A stretch of DNA of 15,994 bases from Sulfuritalea sp. Lineage in GTDB: Bacteria > Pseudomonadota > Gammaproteobacteria > Burkholderiales > Rhodocyclaceae. Of the stretch, positions 1 through 8,262 are shown one piece after another; position 1 is the stretch's first letter; every line of letters starts with the position of its first letter. A program made the translations under genes and the position numbers. The stretch covers positions 1-15,994 of the forward strand of contig JAIPCS010000062.1 in the NCBI GenBank assembly GCA_021738105.1. The letters run 5' to 3'. The notes under the pieces are model-generated. The model ran no database searches. It was given only the letters and a program-made list of their open reading frames with translations, and had not been told where the DNA came from.

Positions 1-678
1 GTCGGTGACGGCGGAGGTTATACTTGCTGCACCACCGCGAGCAAAGCCCGAATTCGGAACTACACGGACAGACCCGGTCGCAGTATCGCCGTCATCCAGC
101 GTGGTATCCAATTGTTTGGCGTACTTGCCAAGAATTCCCGACGAACAAACTAGGTAGGTCGGGGTTAGACCGCTAATGTAAGGGCCACCCGTTGCGGCTG
201 AGCCACTTTCGATCCCAATGCGGCCACCATCGGCGTTGACCGGATAGTAGCTAGCGTCGGTAATGGAAGTAGGGCCAGCGGCAAAGCCGGCTAGACGGAT
301 ATGTGACCAGAACATTTCTGTTTCTGTTGAAGCTGCAACTGTATTTCCTGCCGAGTTCCATACACCGTCAATAACACCATTCCCTCGGCAATTTGGGTTA
401 CAGGCGACGGCCGGGTTTCCCGTCGTAGCGGGACCAACGGCGTTGGCGGCACCGGTAATCACAGTTGCTGCAGTTGCATGATCGCCCGGAAGCGCTTTGT
501 ACTTGTCCTGATAGCCGTAGATGAACACTGGTATGTTCCGAAAATCAACGGCCATGTTCTTCACCTTGGCACTATTGATGAGTTCCTGACCCTTGAGCAC
601 ACCGCCCAGCAGCAGGCCGATAATGACCAGTACGATGGCGATTTCGACAAGAGTGAAACCGGATTGTTTGTTTCTCAT
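1..678 (-). CDS. Type IV pilin-like protein, 3' end beyond window
   Basis: Reading from ATG at 678 there are 226 codons with no stop before the window edge, so the gene is partial only because the window ends. The N-terminus is a class III prepilin leader: a six-residue basic leader, then G7|F8-T-L-V-E12, followed by a hydrophobic helix (about residues 8-28). Prepilin peptidase would cleave after G7 and methylate F8; E12 is the conserved Glu5 of mature pilins. The next part has the YQDKYKALPGDHA motif common in Betaproteobacterial pilin-like proteins, then a Gly/Ala/Thr-rich globular region with three Cys visible (two in a CNPNC motif). It may be a major pilin or a pilin-like minor subunit; the two cannot be told apart here. 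A GGGGAG Shine-Dalgarno sits 6 nt before ATG, and a sigma-54 promoter lies about 45-60 bp upstream. Confidence 0.85.
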   Translation of the reverse strand, partial: MRNKQSGFTLVEIAIVLVIIGLLLGGVLKGQELINSAKVKNMAVDFRNIPVFIYGYQDKYKALPGDHATAATVITGAANAVGPATTGNPAVACNPNCRGNGVIDGVWNSAGNTVAASTETEMFWSHIRLAGFAAGPTSITDASYYPVNADGGRIGIESGSAATGGPYISGLTPTYLVCSSGILGKYAKQLDTTLDDGDTATGSVRVVPNSGFARGGAASITSAVTD

Positions 679-720
679 GACTGTCTCCCCTATGGGGTGG
701 TTGTTGGATGCCGAAATATA

Positions 721-736
721 AGCACGGTTCGTGCCA
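721..736 (-). promoter_or_regulatory. Sigma-54 (RpoN) -24/-12 promoter of the pilin gene
   Basis: On the minus strand the site reads TGGCACGAACCGTGCT, against the consensus TGGCACGRNNNTTGCW. Only one defined position differs (G for the first T of TTGC). The invariant GG (735-734) and GC (723-722) have correct spacing. The predicted start near 710 leaves a leader of about 32 nt before ATG at 678, with GGGGAG as ribosome binding site. Pilin genes driven by sigma-54 and an NtrC-type activator such as PilR are well known. No clear enhancer repeat was identified. Confidence 0.75.
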
Positions 737-857
737 TAGGATGTTATCCATTAAATACAATGAGTTAAAATTGAATCCTGACAGCATTCTTACAGCATCT
801 GTTGAATATTGGACAGGTTTGTCAGCTATTTGGCAGACCCGCCTGCATTCGGCTGGT

Positions 858-863
858 TACAAT
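858..863 (+). promoter_or_regulatory. Possible -10 box for the histidine kinase gene
   Basis: TACAAT differs from TATAAT at one position and lies about 44 bp before the GTG start at 907. I see no good -35 hexamer at 16-18 bp. If it is real, transcription would start near 870, which excludes the TTG at 802 as start codon. Confidence 0.25.
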
Positions 864-906
864 CGTTCATTCTGGTCGCTGTGCGTCCGAAAAATTACCG
901 CCTACC

Positions 907-2655
907 GTGCTGAATAAATTTTCTGCCAAAGCGTTGATTCAGCGCTCGAATCTTGTGCGGCGCAGCTTGTTGCCGGCGATGCTGGCCACCTTGTATCTGG
1001 TACTTTGGATCGGCCCGGGAACTCCTTTGGGGCGGACCATGATCGTCGCGCATCTGGGCCTGTTCATCCTGTGGCAGCCCTTTGTCCATGCCGAACGGCG
1101 ACTTTCGCTGGTTACGCTGTTTGCGCTGACGGGCATTGTCCTGATCGGCACCATCTACATGAAGGGCTGGATGCTGCTTCTCTGGATCATGATGCTGGCG
1201 GGTCTGGTGGGCGGCAAAGTCTTGTTGTTCGTTGCCCGCACCCTGCGCATGTTCTATTTGCTGGCCCTGGGTTTTCTGGTGGTGGCGATGTTGCTGATGG
1301 CGGCCCCCTTGGCTGTTCCACTGGCCGTGCCTCCTCCAACGGTGCTCTCGCTCGCCTATCTGGCGCTGCCGGCGCTACTGGTGATGATGATTCTGCTACC
1401 CCAGGGCGACGAAACCGAGCAGCGGCGTGAGGTCGTCGATTTTGTTTATAGCCTGCTGGTCTTTCTGATGTTGGCCGTATTGCTGCTGGGCAGTCTGGCG
1501 GCAATGCAGATTTTCGGCAGCGCGTATGCCGAGGCCTTGTTGCAGTCCATCCTGTTACTGGGAGTGACGCTGCTCCTGCTCGGCCTGGCATGGAATCCGT
1601 CGTCCGGCTTTGCCGGCATCGGTGGCCTGTTTTCGCGCTACCTGATGTCGATCGGCTTGCCGATCGAGCAATGGCTGCAGGCATTGACCAACCTGGCAGC
1701 GCGCGAAGACGATCCCGACGCCTTCCTTGAGGAGGCCTGCGGCGAATTTACCCGGCGCTTGCCCTGGGTTCGTGGTGGGGAATGGATCACGGGTACCAGC
1801 CGCGGAAGCTTTGGCGTGACGGCTGGCAGCCGCTGGGAATTCAGTCATGGCGGCATGGTCCTGGTGTTGTACACCTTGACCACCCTGTCGCCGACTTTGA
1901 TCTGGCATTGCAACTTGCTGGCCCAGTTGCTGGCGCAGTTTCATGGTGACAAGCAGCGTGCGCTGGCATTGAAGCACATGTCGTATATGCGGGCAATCCA
2001 CGAAACCGGTGCCCGGCTGACCCATGATGTGAAGAATCTGCTGCAATCGCTGAACATGCTGTGCTCGGCGGGACTCGAGCCCGGCGCGGAGTCTTCGCAA
2101 GAGTATCAGTCGCTGCTGCGACGTCAATTGCCGGCGATCACCGGCCGCCTTGCCGAGACGCTGGAAAAACTGAATGCACCTAATGGGGCGAGTGCCGAAC
2201 TTCGGGATGCCGCTTCGGCGTGGTGGCAGGAACTTCGGCAACGCATGAGCGCCCTGAGCTGGATCGAATTCAGAACGCCTGGCACCATCGTCGGTTTTTT
2301 GCCGGTTGAAGTGTTTTCCGGTGTCGCAGACAACCTGATTCGAAATGCCGCCGAAAAGCATTTGCGCGAACCCGCACTGCGCATGCATATCGAACTGGTG
2401 TCCGGTGCTGCCGGTTTCGAACTGGTAGTTTGCGACACGGGTTCCGCCATGCCCGGGGAGATTGTGACAAAGTTGTTTGCCGGCCCGGTGTCTTCGGAGA
2501 GTGGTTTTGGAATCGGGCTCTACCATGCCGCACGCTATGCGCGGGCGGCAGGATATTTCCTGGAACTCGCCGAAAATCGCATGGGACACGTGTGTTTCAG
2601 GCTGGCACCGGACGGTGCTTTGTCGACCACACTGGCGGCGAAAGAAAACCTGTAA
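907..2655 (+). CDS. Membrane sensor histidine kinase, orphan
   Basis: The GTG at 907 gives 582 residues. An in-frame TTG at 802 is possible, but the added residues look non-coding and would overlap a likely promoter. The N-terminal 230 or so residues hold about eight hydrophobic helices with almost no loops. A soluble linker without recognisable PAS or GAF motif follows. The kinase core shows an H-box with THDVKNLLQSL (H373 the likely phospho-acceptor), an N-box DNLIRNA (D475-N480), a G1 box CDTG (D510) and a G2 box GFGIGL (533-538). The HDxKN form of the H-box resembles PrsK-type kinases more than EnvZ types. No response regulator lies beside it: the next gene converges. Divergence from a sigma-54 pilin gene suggests, but does not show, a role in pilus or surface control. 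No clear Shine-Dalgarno is seen. Confidence 0.8.
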   Translation: MLNKFSAKALIQRSNLVRRSLLPAMLATLYLVLWIGPGTPLGRTMIVAHLGLFILWQPFVHAERRLSLVTLFALTGIVLIGTIYMKGWMLLLWIMMLAGLVGGKVLLFVARTLRMFYLLALGFLVVAMLLMAAPLAVPLAVPPPTVLSLAYLALPALLVMMILLPQGDETEQRREVVDFVYSLLVFLMLAVLLLGSLAAMQIFGSAYAEALLQSILLLGVTLLLLGLAWNPSSGFAGIGGLFSRYLMSIGLPIEQWLQALTNLAAREDDPDAFLEEACGEFTRRLPWVRGGEWITGTSRGSFGVTAGSRWEFSHGGMVLVLYTLTTLSPTLIWHCNLLAQLLAQFHGDKQRALALKHMSYMRAIHETGARLTHDVKNLLQSLNMLCSAGLEPGAESSQEYQSLLRRQLPAITGRLAETLEKLNAPNGASAELRDAASAWWQELRQRMSALSWIEFRTPGTIVGFLPVEVFSGVADNLIRNAAEKHLREPALRMHIELVSGAAGFELVVCDTGSAMPGEIVTKLFAGPVSSESGFGIGLYHAARYARAAGYFLELAENRMGHVCFRLAPDGALSTTLAAKENL

Positions 2656-2742
2656 CAGGCTGCGCGTGCCCGGATACCGGAAAAACTTCATGACCGGCTT
2701 GGTCTTCCAGGTCGGAAGATTCCCGAAAGCCAGCAGGTTCTG

Positions 2743-4053
2743 TCAGTCTTCGTCGCTGGTATTTATCGCACCCTTGCGGCCAATCAAGCGATACACCGTC
2801 ATATTGCCCTTGCCCTTGAGGTAGATGGTTTGCGGCTCGTGGAAATCGAAGGCCGACGAAAGTCGGTTGAAAGTCGTCGTGTCGCACTGGATCATTCCGG
2901 GCACGCCTTCGGCGGTGATACGGCTGGCGATATTTACGGTGTCGCCCCAGAGATCGTAGATGAATTTTTTCTTGCCGAGTACGCCGGCGACAATCGGGCC
3001 GGTACCAATCCCGATACGGACCTCGAGGTGCGAGGCGTTGACGGCAAAGTCGCGCCGCAACAGATCGCGCATGGCGATGGCGATATCGGCAACCGCCGCC
3101 GTATAGTCGGACAAGTCCTCGTTGAGTCCGCCGGCGACCATGTAGGCGTCCCCGATGGTCTTGATCTTTTCCAGTCCGTATTGTTCCGCCAGTTCATCGA
3201 AGGCGGAAAAAATACGGTTCAGCATGGCGAACACCTGTGATGGCGACATGTTGCCCGCGACCTGGGTGAAATTCACAATGTCGGCAAACATCACCGTGAC
3301 ATCGGCGAAGCCATCGGCAATTGTTTTGTCGGAGTTTCTCAGGCGGTCCGCAATGGCGCCGGGAAGAATATTCAGCAGCAGTTTTTCCGAGCGCTCCTGT
3401 TCGATGCGTATCTGCTCGTGAGCCTCTTCGAGGCTTTTCTGCACCTTTCGTCTTTCTGCGATCGAGAAGGCAAGCAGCGTGTAGATGATGGACGAGACGG
3501 AAATGAAGTTGAGAGCGAAAAAGAACAGGGTCGTGCGAACCGGCACGGCCGGGGCTTTGGTCACCGGGATAAGGTCGGCCAGATAGTAGTCAACAGCGCC
3601 GGATAGTGCCGTGAGCACCACCCAAGCGATAAACCAGCCAATCGACTGCCGTACGCCGACGCACAGGATTGCACCGATAGGGGCCAGCAGTGCCCAAAGC
3701 AGGACGCCACTGGTGGAGATGATGGTCCCGCTCCATTGTGCGACGAAGGGCAGAAAAAGAAACAGCCCCAACTGGCTGACGCGGAAAAAATCAAAGTTCC
3801 TGTTTTTGATGTAGAGAAGCATGTTGCCTGCCAGCAGGATCTGGAAGGTGAACGGCAGGGTGCTGGAAAAGTGGGGACCAAGAATCGAATACAGGCCCAC
3901 CCAGAGGATGATCGCCACGCTGATCAGTCCGGTGGTCAGCATCAGCAGCGATTTGCTCAGCCGCAGATCCTCGCTGTCTTCGGGATTGATTCCGGCGCTT
4001 TTCAATCTGTCCCAATAGCCGGATGGCCGGGTTTCGGTTTCGGGGAGGGTCAT
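2743..4053 (-). CDS. Membrane-anchored class III adenylate cyclase
   Basis: The protein has 436 residues: about six membrane helices (roughly residues 36-198), a short charged coiled-coil-like linker (200-225) that starts the LLLNILP signature, and a cyclase homology domain (about 245-425). The catalytic set is complete: metal-binding D258 (FADIVNFT) and D302 (KTIGDAYMV), adenine-selecting K298 and D367 (YDLWGDTVN), and transition-state residues N374 and R378. K and D at the purine-selecting positions predict ATP to cAMP rather than cGMP. The gene converges on the histidine kinase with an 87-bp gap. No strong Shine-Dalgarno is seen before ATG 4053, so the exact start is less certain than the domain call. 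Confidence 0.9.
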   Translation of the reverse strand: MTLPETETRPSGYWDRLKSAGINPEDSEDLRLSKSLLMLTTGLISVAIILWVGLYSILGPHFSSTLPFTFQILLAGNMLLYIKNRNFDFFRVSQLGLFLFLPFVAQWSGTIISTSGVLLWALLAPIGAILCVGVRQSIGWFIAWVVLTALSGAVDYYLADLIPVTKAPAVPVRTTLFFFALNFISVSSIIYTLLAFSIAERRKVQKSLEEAHEQIRIEQERSEKLLLNILPGAIADRLRNSDKTIADGFADVTVMFADIVNFTQVAGNMSPSQVFAMLNRIFSAFDELAEQYGLEKIKTIGDAYMVAGGLNEDLSDYTAAVADIAIAMRDLLRRDFAVNASHLEVRIGIGTGPIVAGVLGKKKFIYDLWGDTVNIASRITAEGVPGMIQCDTTTFNRLSSAFDFHEPQTIYLKGKGNMTVYRLIGRKGAINTSDED

Positions 4054-4208
4054 GAAACGGTATCGTTCAGAATGGAGGACGACCAGCGATTATGCATAGT
4101 TGAAGTGTCGCGGAATAGGCTGCAATGGTCAAGAATGAAGAGTGAAATTGACCTTGTTTGGACGCGGTTTCTTGCTACGTGACGTGAATTGGTGTTGAAT
4201 GCCGCTCC

Positions 4209-4592
4209 ATGGCAGAGGCAAAGAGATACCAGGTCGAGGTTGAGGTGGCGACACATTATGTCGTGGAACAGTCCGATCCTGCGATCGAAAGGCACGTTTT
4301 CGCGTACACCGTCACCCTCAGAAATACCGGCACGGTGCCGGCACAGCTGATTTCAAGACACTGGATCATTACCGATGCCGAGGGTGAGATCCAGGAAGTC
4401 CGCGGTCTCGGCGTTGTCGGACACCAGCCCTTGTTGGCGCCTGGCGAGAGCTTCGAATACACCAGCGGCTGTCAACTGGCGACTCCGGTCGGTACGATGA
4501 AGGGCAGCTACCAGATGACTGCCGAGGATGGCGTGCAGTTCGAGGCGCCCATCAACGAGTTCGTCCTGTCCATGCCACGCGTGCTGCATTGA
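4209..4592 (+). CDS. apaG: ApaG domain protein
   Basis: This 127-residue protein is close to full ApaG length. It has the family pattern of an immunoglobulin-like beta fold: VFAYTVTLRNTG, then LISRHWIITD, EVRGLGVVGHQPLLAPGE and the YTSGCQL..PVGTMKGSY block. ApaG proteins have been linked to Co/Mg resistance and to Ap4A metabolism, but the biochemical role is unsettled. The last four bases form TTGA with the start of the following methyltransferase gene, so the two are probably cotranscribed and coupled. Upstream, 155 bp separate it from the divergent cyclase gene; no convincing promoter was found there. Confidence 0.93.
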   Translation: MAEAKRYQVEVEVATHYVVEQSDPAIERHVFAYTVTLRNTGTVPAQLISRHWIITDAEGEIQEVRGLGVVGHQPLLAPGESFEYTSGCQLATPVGTMKGSYQMTAEDGVQFEAPINEFVLSMPRVLH

Positions 4593-5254
4593 GTCTCAAG
4601 CACAGCTACACGCTGGTCGCCCCGTTCTACGACACTTTTCTGACCGCCGCCACTCGCAGCGCACGCCAGCGCAGTCTGGCCACGCTGATCGACAGTCCGC
4701 CGCTCGACGTCTTGCTTTTGGGCGTGGGCACCGGCCTGGACCTGCCGCATCTCCCTGCGCAGCACAAGTACTTCGGCGTTGATCTGACGGCCGCGATGCT
4801 GAAGCGTGCCCGTCCGCGCGCAGTTGGTCTGCAATTTGCATCTTTGCGCGGCGATGTTCAGCGTCTGCCGTTTCATGATGCGAGTTTCGATGTGACGGTA
4901 CTGCACCTGATTCTCGCCGTGGTGCCAGCGCCGACTTTATGCCTTGCCGAGGCCGTGCGTGTCCTGAAGCCCGGAGGGCAGGTGCTGGTGTTCGACAAAT
5001 TTCTGCGTCGTGGCGAAACCGGCTGGAAACATGTGCTCAACCAATTGACGCGCCACGTTGCAACACGCCTCGACGTCGTATTCGAAGATGTGCTTGACGC
5101 GGTGGGTGAGGTCGAGGTGACCGCTAATGAAGCCGCTCTAGCCTCCGGCTGGTTCCGCCTGATCCGATTGGAAAAGCGGCCGGAACTTTACGCCCCGCTT
5201 TCAGTGAAGACTAACGCTGGGTCGTCAGCGTTGAGCGAAGCGGCCGGAACGTGA
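4589..5254 (+). CDS. Class I SAM-dependent methyltransferase (UbiE/BioC-like)
   Basis: This 221-residue protein begins with an SYTLVAPFYD segment typical of UbiE/PmtA-like enzymes. SAM-binding motif I is GVGTG (45-49), the acidic motif II residue is D65, motif III is GDVQRLPF (88-95), and a post-motif LKPGGQVLVFD follows (126-136). The substrate cannot be read from sequence; lipid, quinone or small molecules are all possible. The start is TTG, chosen because no ATG or GTG lies nearby in frame and because TTGA overlaps the apaG stop, which suggests translational coupling. It converges on msrQ with only 3 bp between stops. Confidence 0.85.
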   Translation: MSLKHSYTLVAPFYDTFLTAATRSARQRSLATLIDSPPLDVLLLGVGTGLDLPHLPAQHKYFGVDLTAAMLKRARPRAVGLQFASLRGDVQRLPFHDASFDVTVLHLILAVVPAPTLCLAEAVRVLKPGGQVLVFDKFLRRGETGWKHVLNQLTRHVATRLDVVFEDVLDAVGEVEVTANEAALASGWFRLIRLEKRPELYAPLSVKTNAGSSALSEAAGT

Positions 5255-5257
5255 CGT

Positions 5258-5908
5258 CTACTTTTTAATGGCCAGCGAAATTATTCGGCCCAGTGGCTTT
5301 GGGGCATAGGCCCCGGCGAGTTGCCGATTACGCTCCTGAACTCGCCACCAGATACGCAAGCCGAGTAGAACGGCCAATATCCCTGCGTAGAGAAGCGGCT
5401 GGCTGATATCGGCTTTGACCATCCAGAAGTAATGCAGAACCGCCAGTAGCCCTATGAGGTAAATGCTGCGATGCAGCCCCTGCCAGCGGCGACCGCCGAG
5501 TTTGCGGATGGCAAAGGCGTTGGAGGTGGCTGCCAGCGGTACCAACAGTACGAAGCAAATCATGCCGACGGTGATAAAGGGCCGCTTCAGAATATCTTTG
5601 GCGATTTCCATCCAGTCGAAGAACTGGTCGAACCAGAGGTAGGTGCCGAGATGCAGTGCGGCATAGAAGAACACAAACAGACCGAGCATGCGCCGCAGCC
5701 TGATTAGCCAGACCCATCCGGAAAATTTCCGCAGAGGCGTCACCGCCAAAGTGATCAACAAAAAATTCAGTGCCCAGGTGCCCATGCCTCGCGTTACGGC
5801 TTCGATGGGATTGGCGCCCAGCGAGTCGGCTTGCACGCCCCAAGCGTAATACGCGAGCGGCCCAAGACAGGCTATGAAGAGTGGTGGCTTGATCAGGCTC
5901 GGGTTCAA
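5258..5908 (-). CDS. msrQ: MsrQ, heme-binding membrane subunit of MsrPQ
   Basis: This 216-residue membrane protein has about six hydrophobic helices and belongs to the ferric reductase-like family. MsrQ passes electrons from the quinone pool or cytoplasmic flavin reductase through heme to periplasmic MsrP. Candidate heme ligands H86, H146 and H159 keep the spacing (60 and 13 residues) I recall for the E. coli protein. The segment RKLGGRRWQGLHRSIY is characteristic. Its ATG overlaps the msrP stop by four bases (ATGA), so the pair is one operon with coupled translation, msrP first. Confidence 0.95.
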   Translation of the reverse strand: MNPSLIKPPLFIACLGPLAYYAWGVQADSLGANPIEAVTRGMGTWALNFLLITLAVTPLRKFSGWVWLIRLRRMLGLFVFFYAALHLGTYLWFDQFFDWMEIAKDILKRPFITVGMICFVLLVPLAATSNAFAIRKLGGRRWQGLHRSIYLIGLLAVLHYFWMVKADISQPLLYAGILAVLLGLRIWWRVQERNRQLAGAYAPKPLGRIISLAIKK

Positions 5909-6828
5909 AAGTTTTTCCTGAGATCCATTCCGGCGTAAAGCTGGCCGACGTGTTCGCCATAGCCATTGAACATCAGCGTCTTACGTTTGCTGAATTCGCC
6001 AATACGGCGTTCGCGAGCTTGACTCCAGCGCGGGTGATCGACGTCCGGATTGACGTTGGAGTAGAAACCGTATTCGCTGGGGCCTGCCTTCATCCAGGAG
6101 GTACGCGGCTCGCTGTCGGTGAAACGAATCCGGACGATGGACTTGCCGCTTTTGAAACCATATTTCCACGGCACCACCAGTCGTAGCGGTGCTCCGTTCT
6201 GGTTCGGCAGCGCATCGCCGTACAGGCCAACCGCGATGATTGCCAGTGGATGCATGGCCTCATCCAGGCGCAATCCTTCTACATAAGGCCAATCAAGGAC
6301 CCGATTGCTGACCCCGGGCATGTTTTCCTGCTGTACAGCGGTAATGAATTCGACGTACTTTGCGCTGCCCAGAGGCTGAACCTGTTTGAGCAAGGCGGAG
6401 ACCGGAAAGCCCAGCCAGGGAATGACCATGCTCCATCCCTCGACGCAGCGCATGCGGTAGATGCGATCTTCCAGCGGCGCCAGTTTCAGGATGTCTTCGA
6501 TTCCGAGGGTTTTGGGCTGTTTCACCAGGCCGTCGATCTGCAAGGTCCATGGTCTTACGCGCAAACGATGCGCCGTGCGTGCCGGTTCGTCCTTGTCAGT
6601 GCCGAACTCGTAATAATTGTTGTAGCTGCTGACATGCTTGAGTGGTGTGGGCGCCTCTGAAATCGAGAAGGGGCTGGCTTTGCCGGGACCAAGCTTTGCC
6701 TGAGCCGGGGAAAGTACTCCGGCCAGAGCTATACCGGTGGACAAGCGCAAGAACTCGCGACGGCGGTCAAACAAGGAGCGAGGGGTGATCTCGGATGGAG
6801 ACATAGTGTCTAGACGTCGGATAAGCAT
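5905..6828 (-). CDS. msrP: MsrP, periplasmic methionine sulfoxide reductase catalytic subunit
   Basis: MsrP is a molybdopterin enzyme that reduces methionine sulfoxide in oxidised periplasmic proteins. From ATG 6828 the product has 307 residues. It opens with a Tat signal: RRREFL (22-27), a hydrophobic stretch, and an AQA cleavage site near residue 44. C128 in RMRCVEGWSM is the expected molybdenum ligand. The blocks YVEGLRLDEAMHPL, NGAPLRLVVPWKYGFK and NVNPDVDHPRWSQA match E. coli MsrP closely. The start was chosen because GGGGA lies 7 nt upstream; an open frame runs 28 codons further but has no such site and breaks the Tat layout. Related operons in Rhodocyclales answer to hypochlorite through an ECF sigma factor. 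Confidence 0.95.
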   Translation of the reverse strand: MLIRRLDTMSPSEITPRSLFDRRREFLRLSTGIALAGVLSPAQAKLGPGKASPFSISEAPTPLKHVSSYNNYYEFGTDKDEPARTAHRLRVRPWTLQIDGLVKQPKTLGIEDILKLAPLEDRIYRMRCVEGWSMVIPWLGFPVSALLKQVQPLGSAKYVEFITAVQQENMPGVSNRVLDWPYVEGLRLDEAMHPLAIIAVGLYGDALPNQNGAPLRLVVPWKYGFKSGKSIVRIRFTDSEPRTSWMKAGPSEYGFYSNVNPDVDHPRWSQARERRIGEFSKRKTLMFNGYGEHVGQLYAGMDLRKNF

Positions 6829-6862
6829 GATGGTTCCCCATTCCCGGATTGAATACTGTTTT

Positions 6863-6888
6863 GACGCTGGAACCCCTCGAACCTTACA
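6863..6888 (-). promoter_or_regulatory. Weak ECF-like promoter candidate for msrPQ
   Basis: The minus strand reads TGTAAGG, 15 bases, then CGTC, ending 34 bp before the msrP ATG. This loosely resembles the GTAACC-N16-CGAA pattern of some ECF sigma factors that control reactive-chlorine responses. The match is imperfect and no sigma gene is in the window. Confidence 0.15.
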
Positions 6889-6969
6889 CCTTGAAAGTTG
6901 TCTATCCGGCATCGAGATGCGAATTTCGGTACTGGGAGTCCCTGCGTTTTCAAGTCGGCTCGGATCGAG

Positions 6970-6999
6970 TTGACCGTGAGGGCACCTCGCCGCTAAAAT
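6970..6999 (+). promoter_or_regulatory. Sigma-70 type promoter of grxD
   Basis: TTGACC (6970-6975) and TAAAAT (6994-6999) are 18 bp apart, each one mismatch from consensus. A start near 7006 leaves a leader of about 33 nt before ATG 7039, with a weak GGAA Shine-Dalgarno. Confidence 0.5.
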
Positions 7000-7038
7000 A
7001 TCCCGACTTATTTACTCAACTATTTACTGGAACCAACC

Positions 7039-7362
7039 ATGGACATCAAGCAAAAAATTCACGATACCGTTACCGGAAGCCCGATCGTGCTCTATATGAA
7101 GGGTAGCCCGCAGGCGCCGCAATGTGGATTTTCGGCACGAGCGATACAGATTCTGGGCGCATGTGGTGTCAAGAGTCTGGTGACGGTTGATGTATTGGCT
7201 GATCCGGAAGTGCGTCAGGGCGTCAAGGATTATTCCAATTGGCCCACGGTTCCCCAGCTCTATATCAGCGGCGAGTTTGTCGGCGGTAGCGACATCATGA
7301 CCGAGATGTACGAGTCGGGCGAACTGCAGAAGCAGCTGGAGCCCATCGTCAACGCGGCTTGA
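7039..7362 (+). CDS. grxD: Monothiol glutaredoxin Grx4 family
   Basis: This 107-residue protein carries the monothiol CGFS active site (29-32) after the MKGSPQAPQ segment, and the later WPTVPQLYI and GGSDIM motifs that bind glutathione. CGFS glutaredoxins bridge a 2Fe-2S cluster as homodimers or with BolA and deliver clusters in the cytosol; they are poor disulfide reductases. The length is normal. It is a single gene with its own promoter, divergent from msrPQ and ending 1 bp from the stop of the convergent fructosamine kinase gene. Confidence 0.96.
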   Translation: MDIKQKIHDTVTGSPIVLYMKGSPQAPQCGFSARAIQILGACGVKSLVTVDVLADPEVRQGVKDYSNWPTVPQLYISGEFVGGSDIMTEMYESGELQKQLEPIVNAA

Positions 7363-7363
7363 A

Positions 7364-8254
7364 TCAGCGTTTAAGGTCGGATAGGAGTCTTTCAATCATC
7401 CGTTGCGCCTGTCCCAGATAGGAGCGGCCAAACAGATTGAAGTGGTTGAGGATGTGGTACAGGTTGTAGAGCGGCTTTCGGGTTTCATAGCCTGGATCCA
7501 GTGGCCAGGCGGTGCGATAGGCCGCGAAAAAACTCGTGGGAAATCCGCCAAAAAGCTCTGCCATTGCAATGTCGGCTTCGCGGTCTCCGTAGTAACAGGC
7601 TGGATCGAAGACAACTGCTTTGCCGTCGTTGCATTGCGCCACATTTCCAGACCACAGATCGCCATGCAGCAGGCTCGGCTGCGGTCGGTAGCTGGTGAAC
7701 AGGCCTCCGATGCGGTCGATTACTGCATGGGCTTTTTCTACCAGTAACTTGTCCATGCCGCGCTCCAGCGCAAGGACAAGTTGAGGCCGCAGTCGACGGT
7801 CGCCGAAAAAATGCGGCCAGCTTGCATGCGGCAAATTGAGCTGAGGCGTGGCACCGATGAAGTTATCTTCGCTCCAGCCATAAGTGTCGGCGCTGGCTCG
7901 ATGCAATTGTGCCAATGACTCTCCCAGATGCTCGCCACAGCGCTGATCGATTGGGGCGAGGTCGAGAAATTCCAGCACCAGAAATGCCTGCGTCCCGGTT
8001 TGGCCTAAAGCGATAAAAGTCGGCGTTCGCAACACGGCGATTGAGGCCAGTGCTTGCAGACTCTTTGCTTCGGCGGCGAACATCGGCTTGACGTCAATCG
8101 CTCCCGCCTTAACAAAATAGCGCTGTCGCCCGTCAGTCAGCAGCCAGGCACCATGGATCGAGCCGCCATTGACCGGGCTGCTCGAAACGGGGATGAACGG
8201 GGTGCCGCTGATTTCTGAAATGGCTGAGGCGATTTCAAGAAACTCGCCGGTCAT
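7364..8254 (-). CDS. Fructosamine/ketosamine-3-kinase family protein
   Basis: The ATG at 8254 gives 296 residues, close to E. coli YniA length. A TTG at 8266, overlapping the upstream kinase stop as TTGA, would add four residues. The fold is aminoglycoside-phosphotransferase-like: ATP-binding K49 (YFVKAG), the catalytic loop HGDLWSGN (197-204) and the metal-binding DPACYYGDRE (from D217). The family phosphorylates sugar amines on glycated proteins or small molecules so that the adduct breaks down; bacterial substrates are often unproven. It is the last gene of the run argH - kinase - this gene, with 8 bp from the upstream stop to its ATG. Confidence 0.9.
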   Translation of the reverse strand: MTGEFLEIASAISEISGTPFIPVSSSPVNGGSIHGAWLLTDGRQRYFVKAGAIDVKPMFAAEAKSLQALASIAVLRTPTFIALGQTGTQAFLVLEFLDLAPIDQRCGEHLGESLAQLHRASADTYGWSEDNFIGATPQLNLPHASWPHFFGDRRLRPQLVLALERGMDKLLVEKAHAVIDRIGGLFTSYRPQPSLLHGDLWSGNVAQCNDGKAVVFDPACYYGDREADIAMAELFGGFPTSFFAAYRTAWPLDPGYETRKPLYNLYHILNHFNLFGRSYLGQAQRMIERLLSDLKR

Positions 8255-8262
8255 GCTTTCGG

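Noticed and set aside
829..846. Second sigma-54-like site (TTGGCAG to TGC) for the histidine kinase
   Set aside because: The distance between GG and GC is one base too long, and this spacing is strict.
802..906. N-terminal extension of the histidine kinase from a TTG start
   Set aside because: The 35 extra residues lack any membrane or domain character and overlap a likely -10 box; GTG at 907 is the better start.
1555..2691. 378-codon open frame on the minus strand
   Set aside because: Antisense to the kinase core, with low-complexity composition and no recognisable domain.
5213..5232. 7-bp hairpin AACGCTG/CAGCGTT as terminator between the methyltransferase and msrQ
   Set aside because: It lies inside the methyltransferase coding end and no T run follows on either strand.
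6849..7106. 85-codon open frame before and into grxD
   Set aside because: It crosses the grxD promoter and coding start, has a TTG start and shows no family motif.
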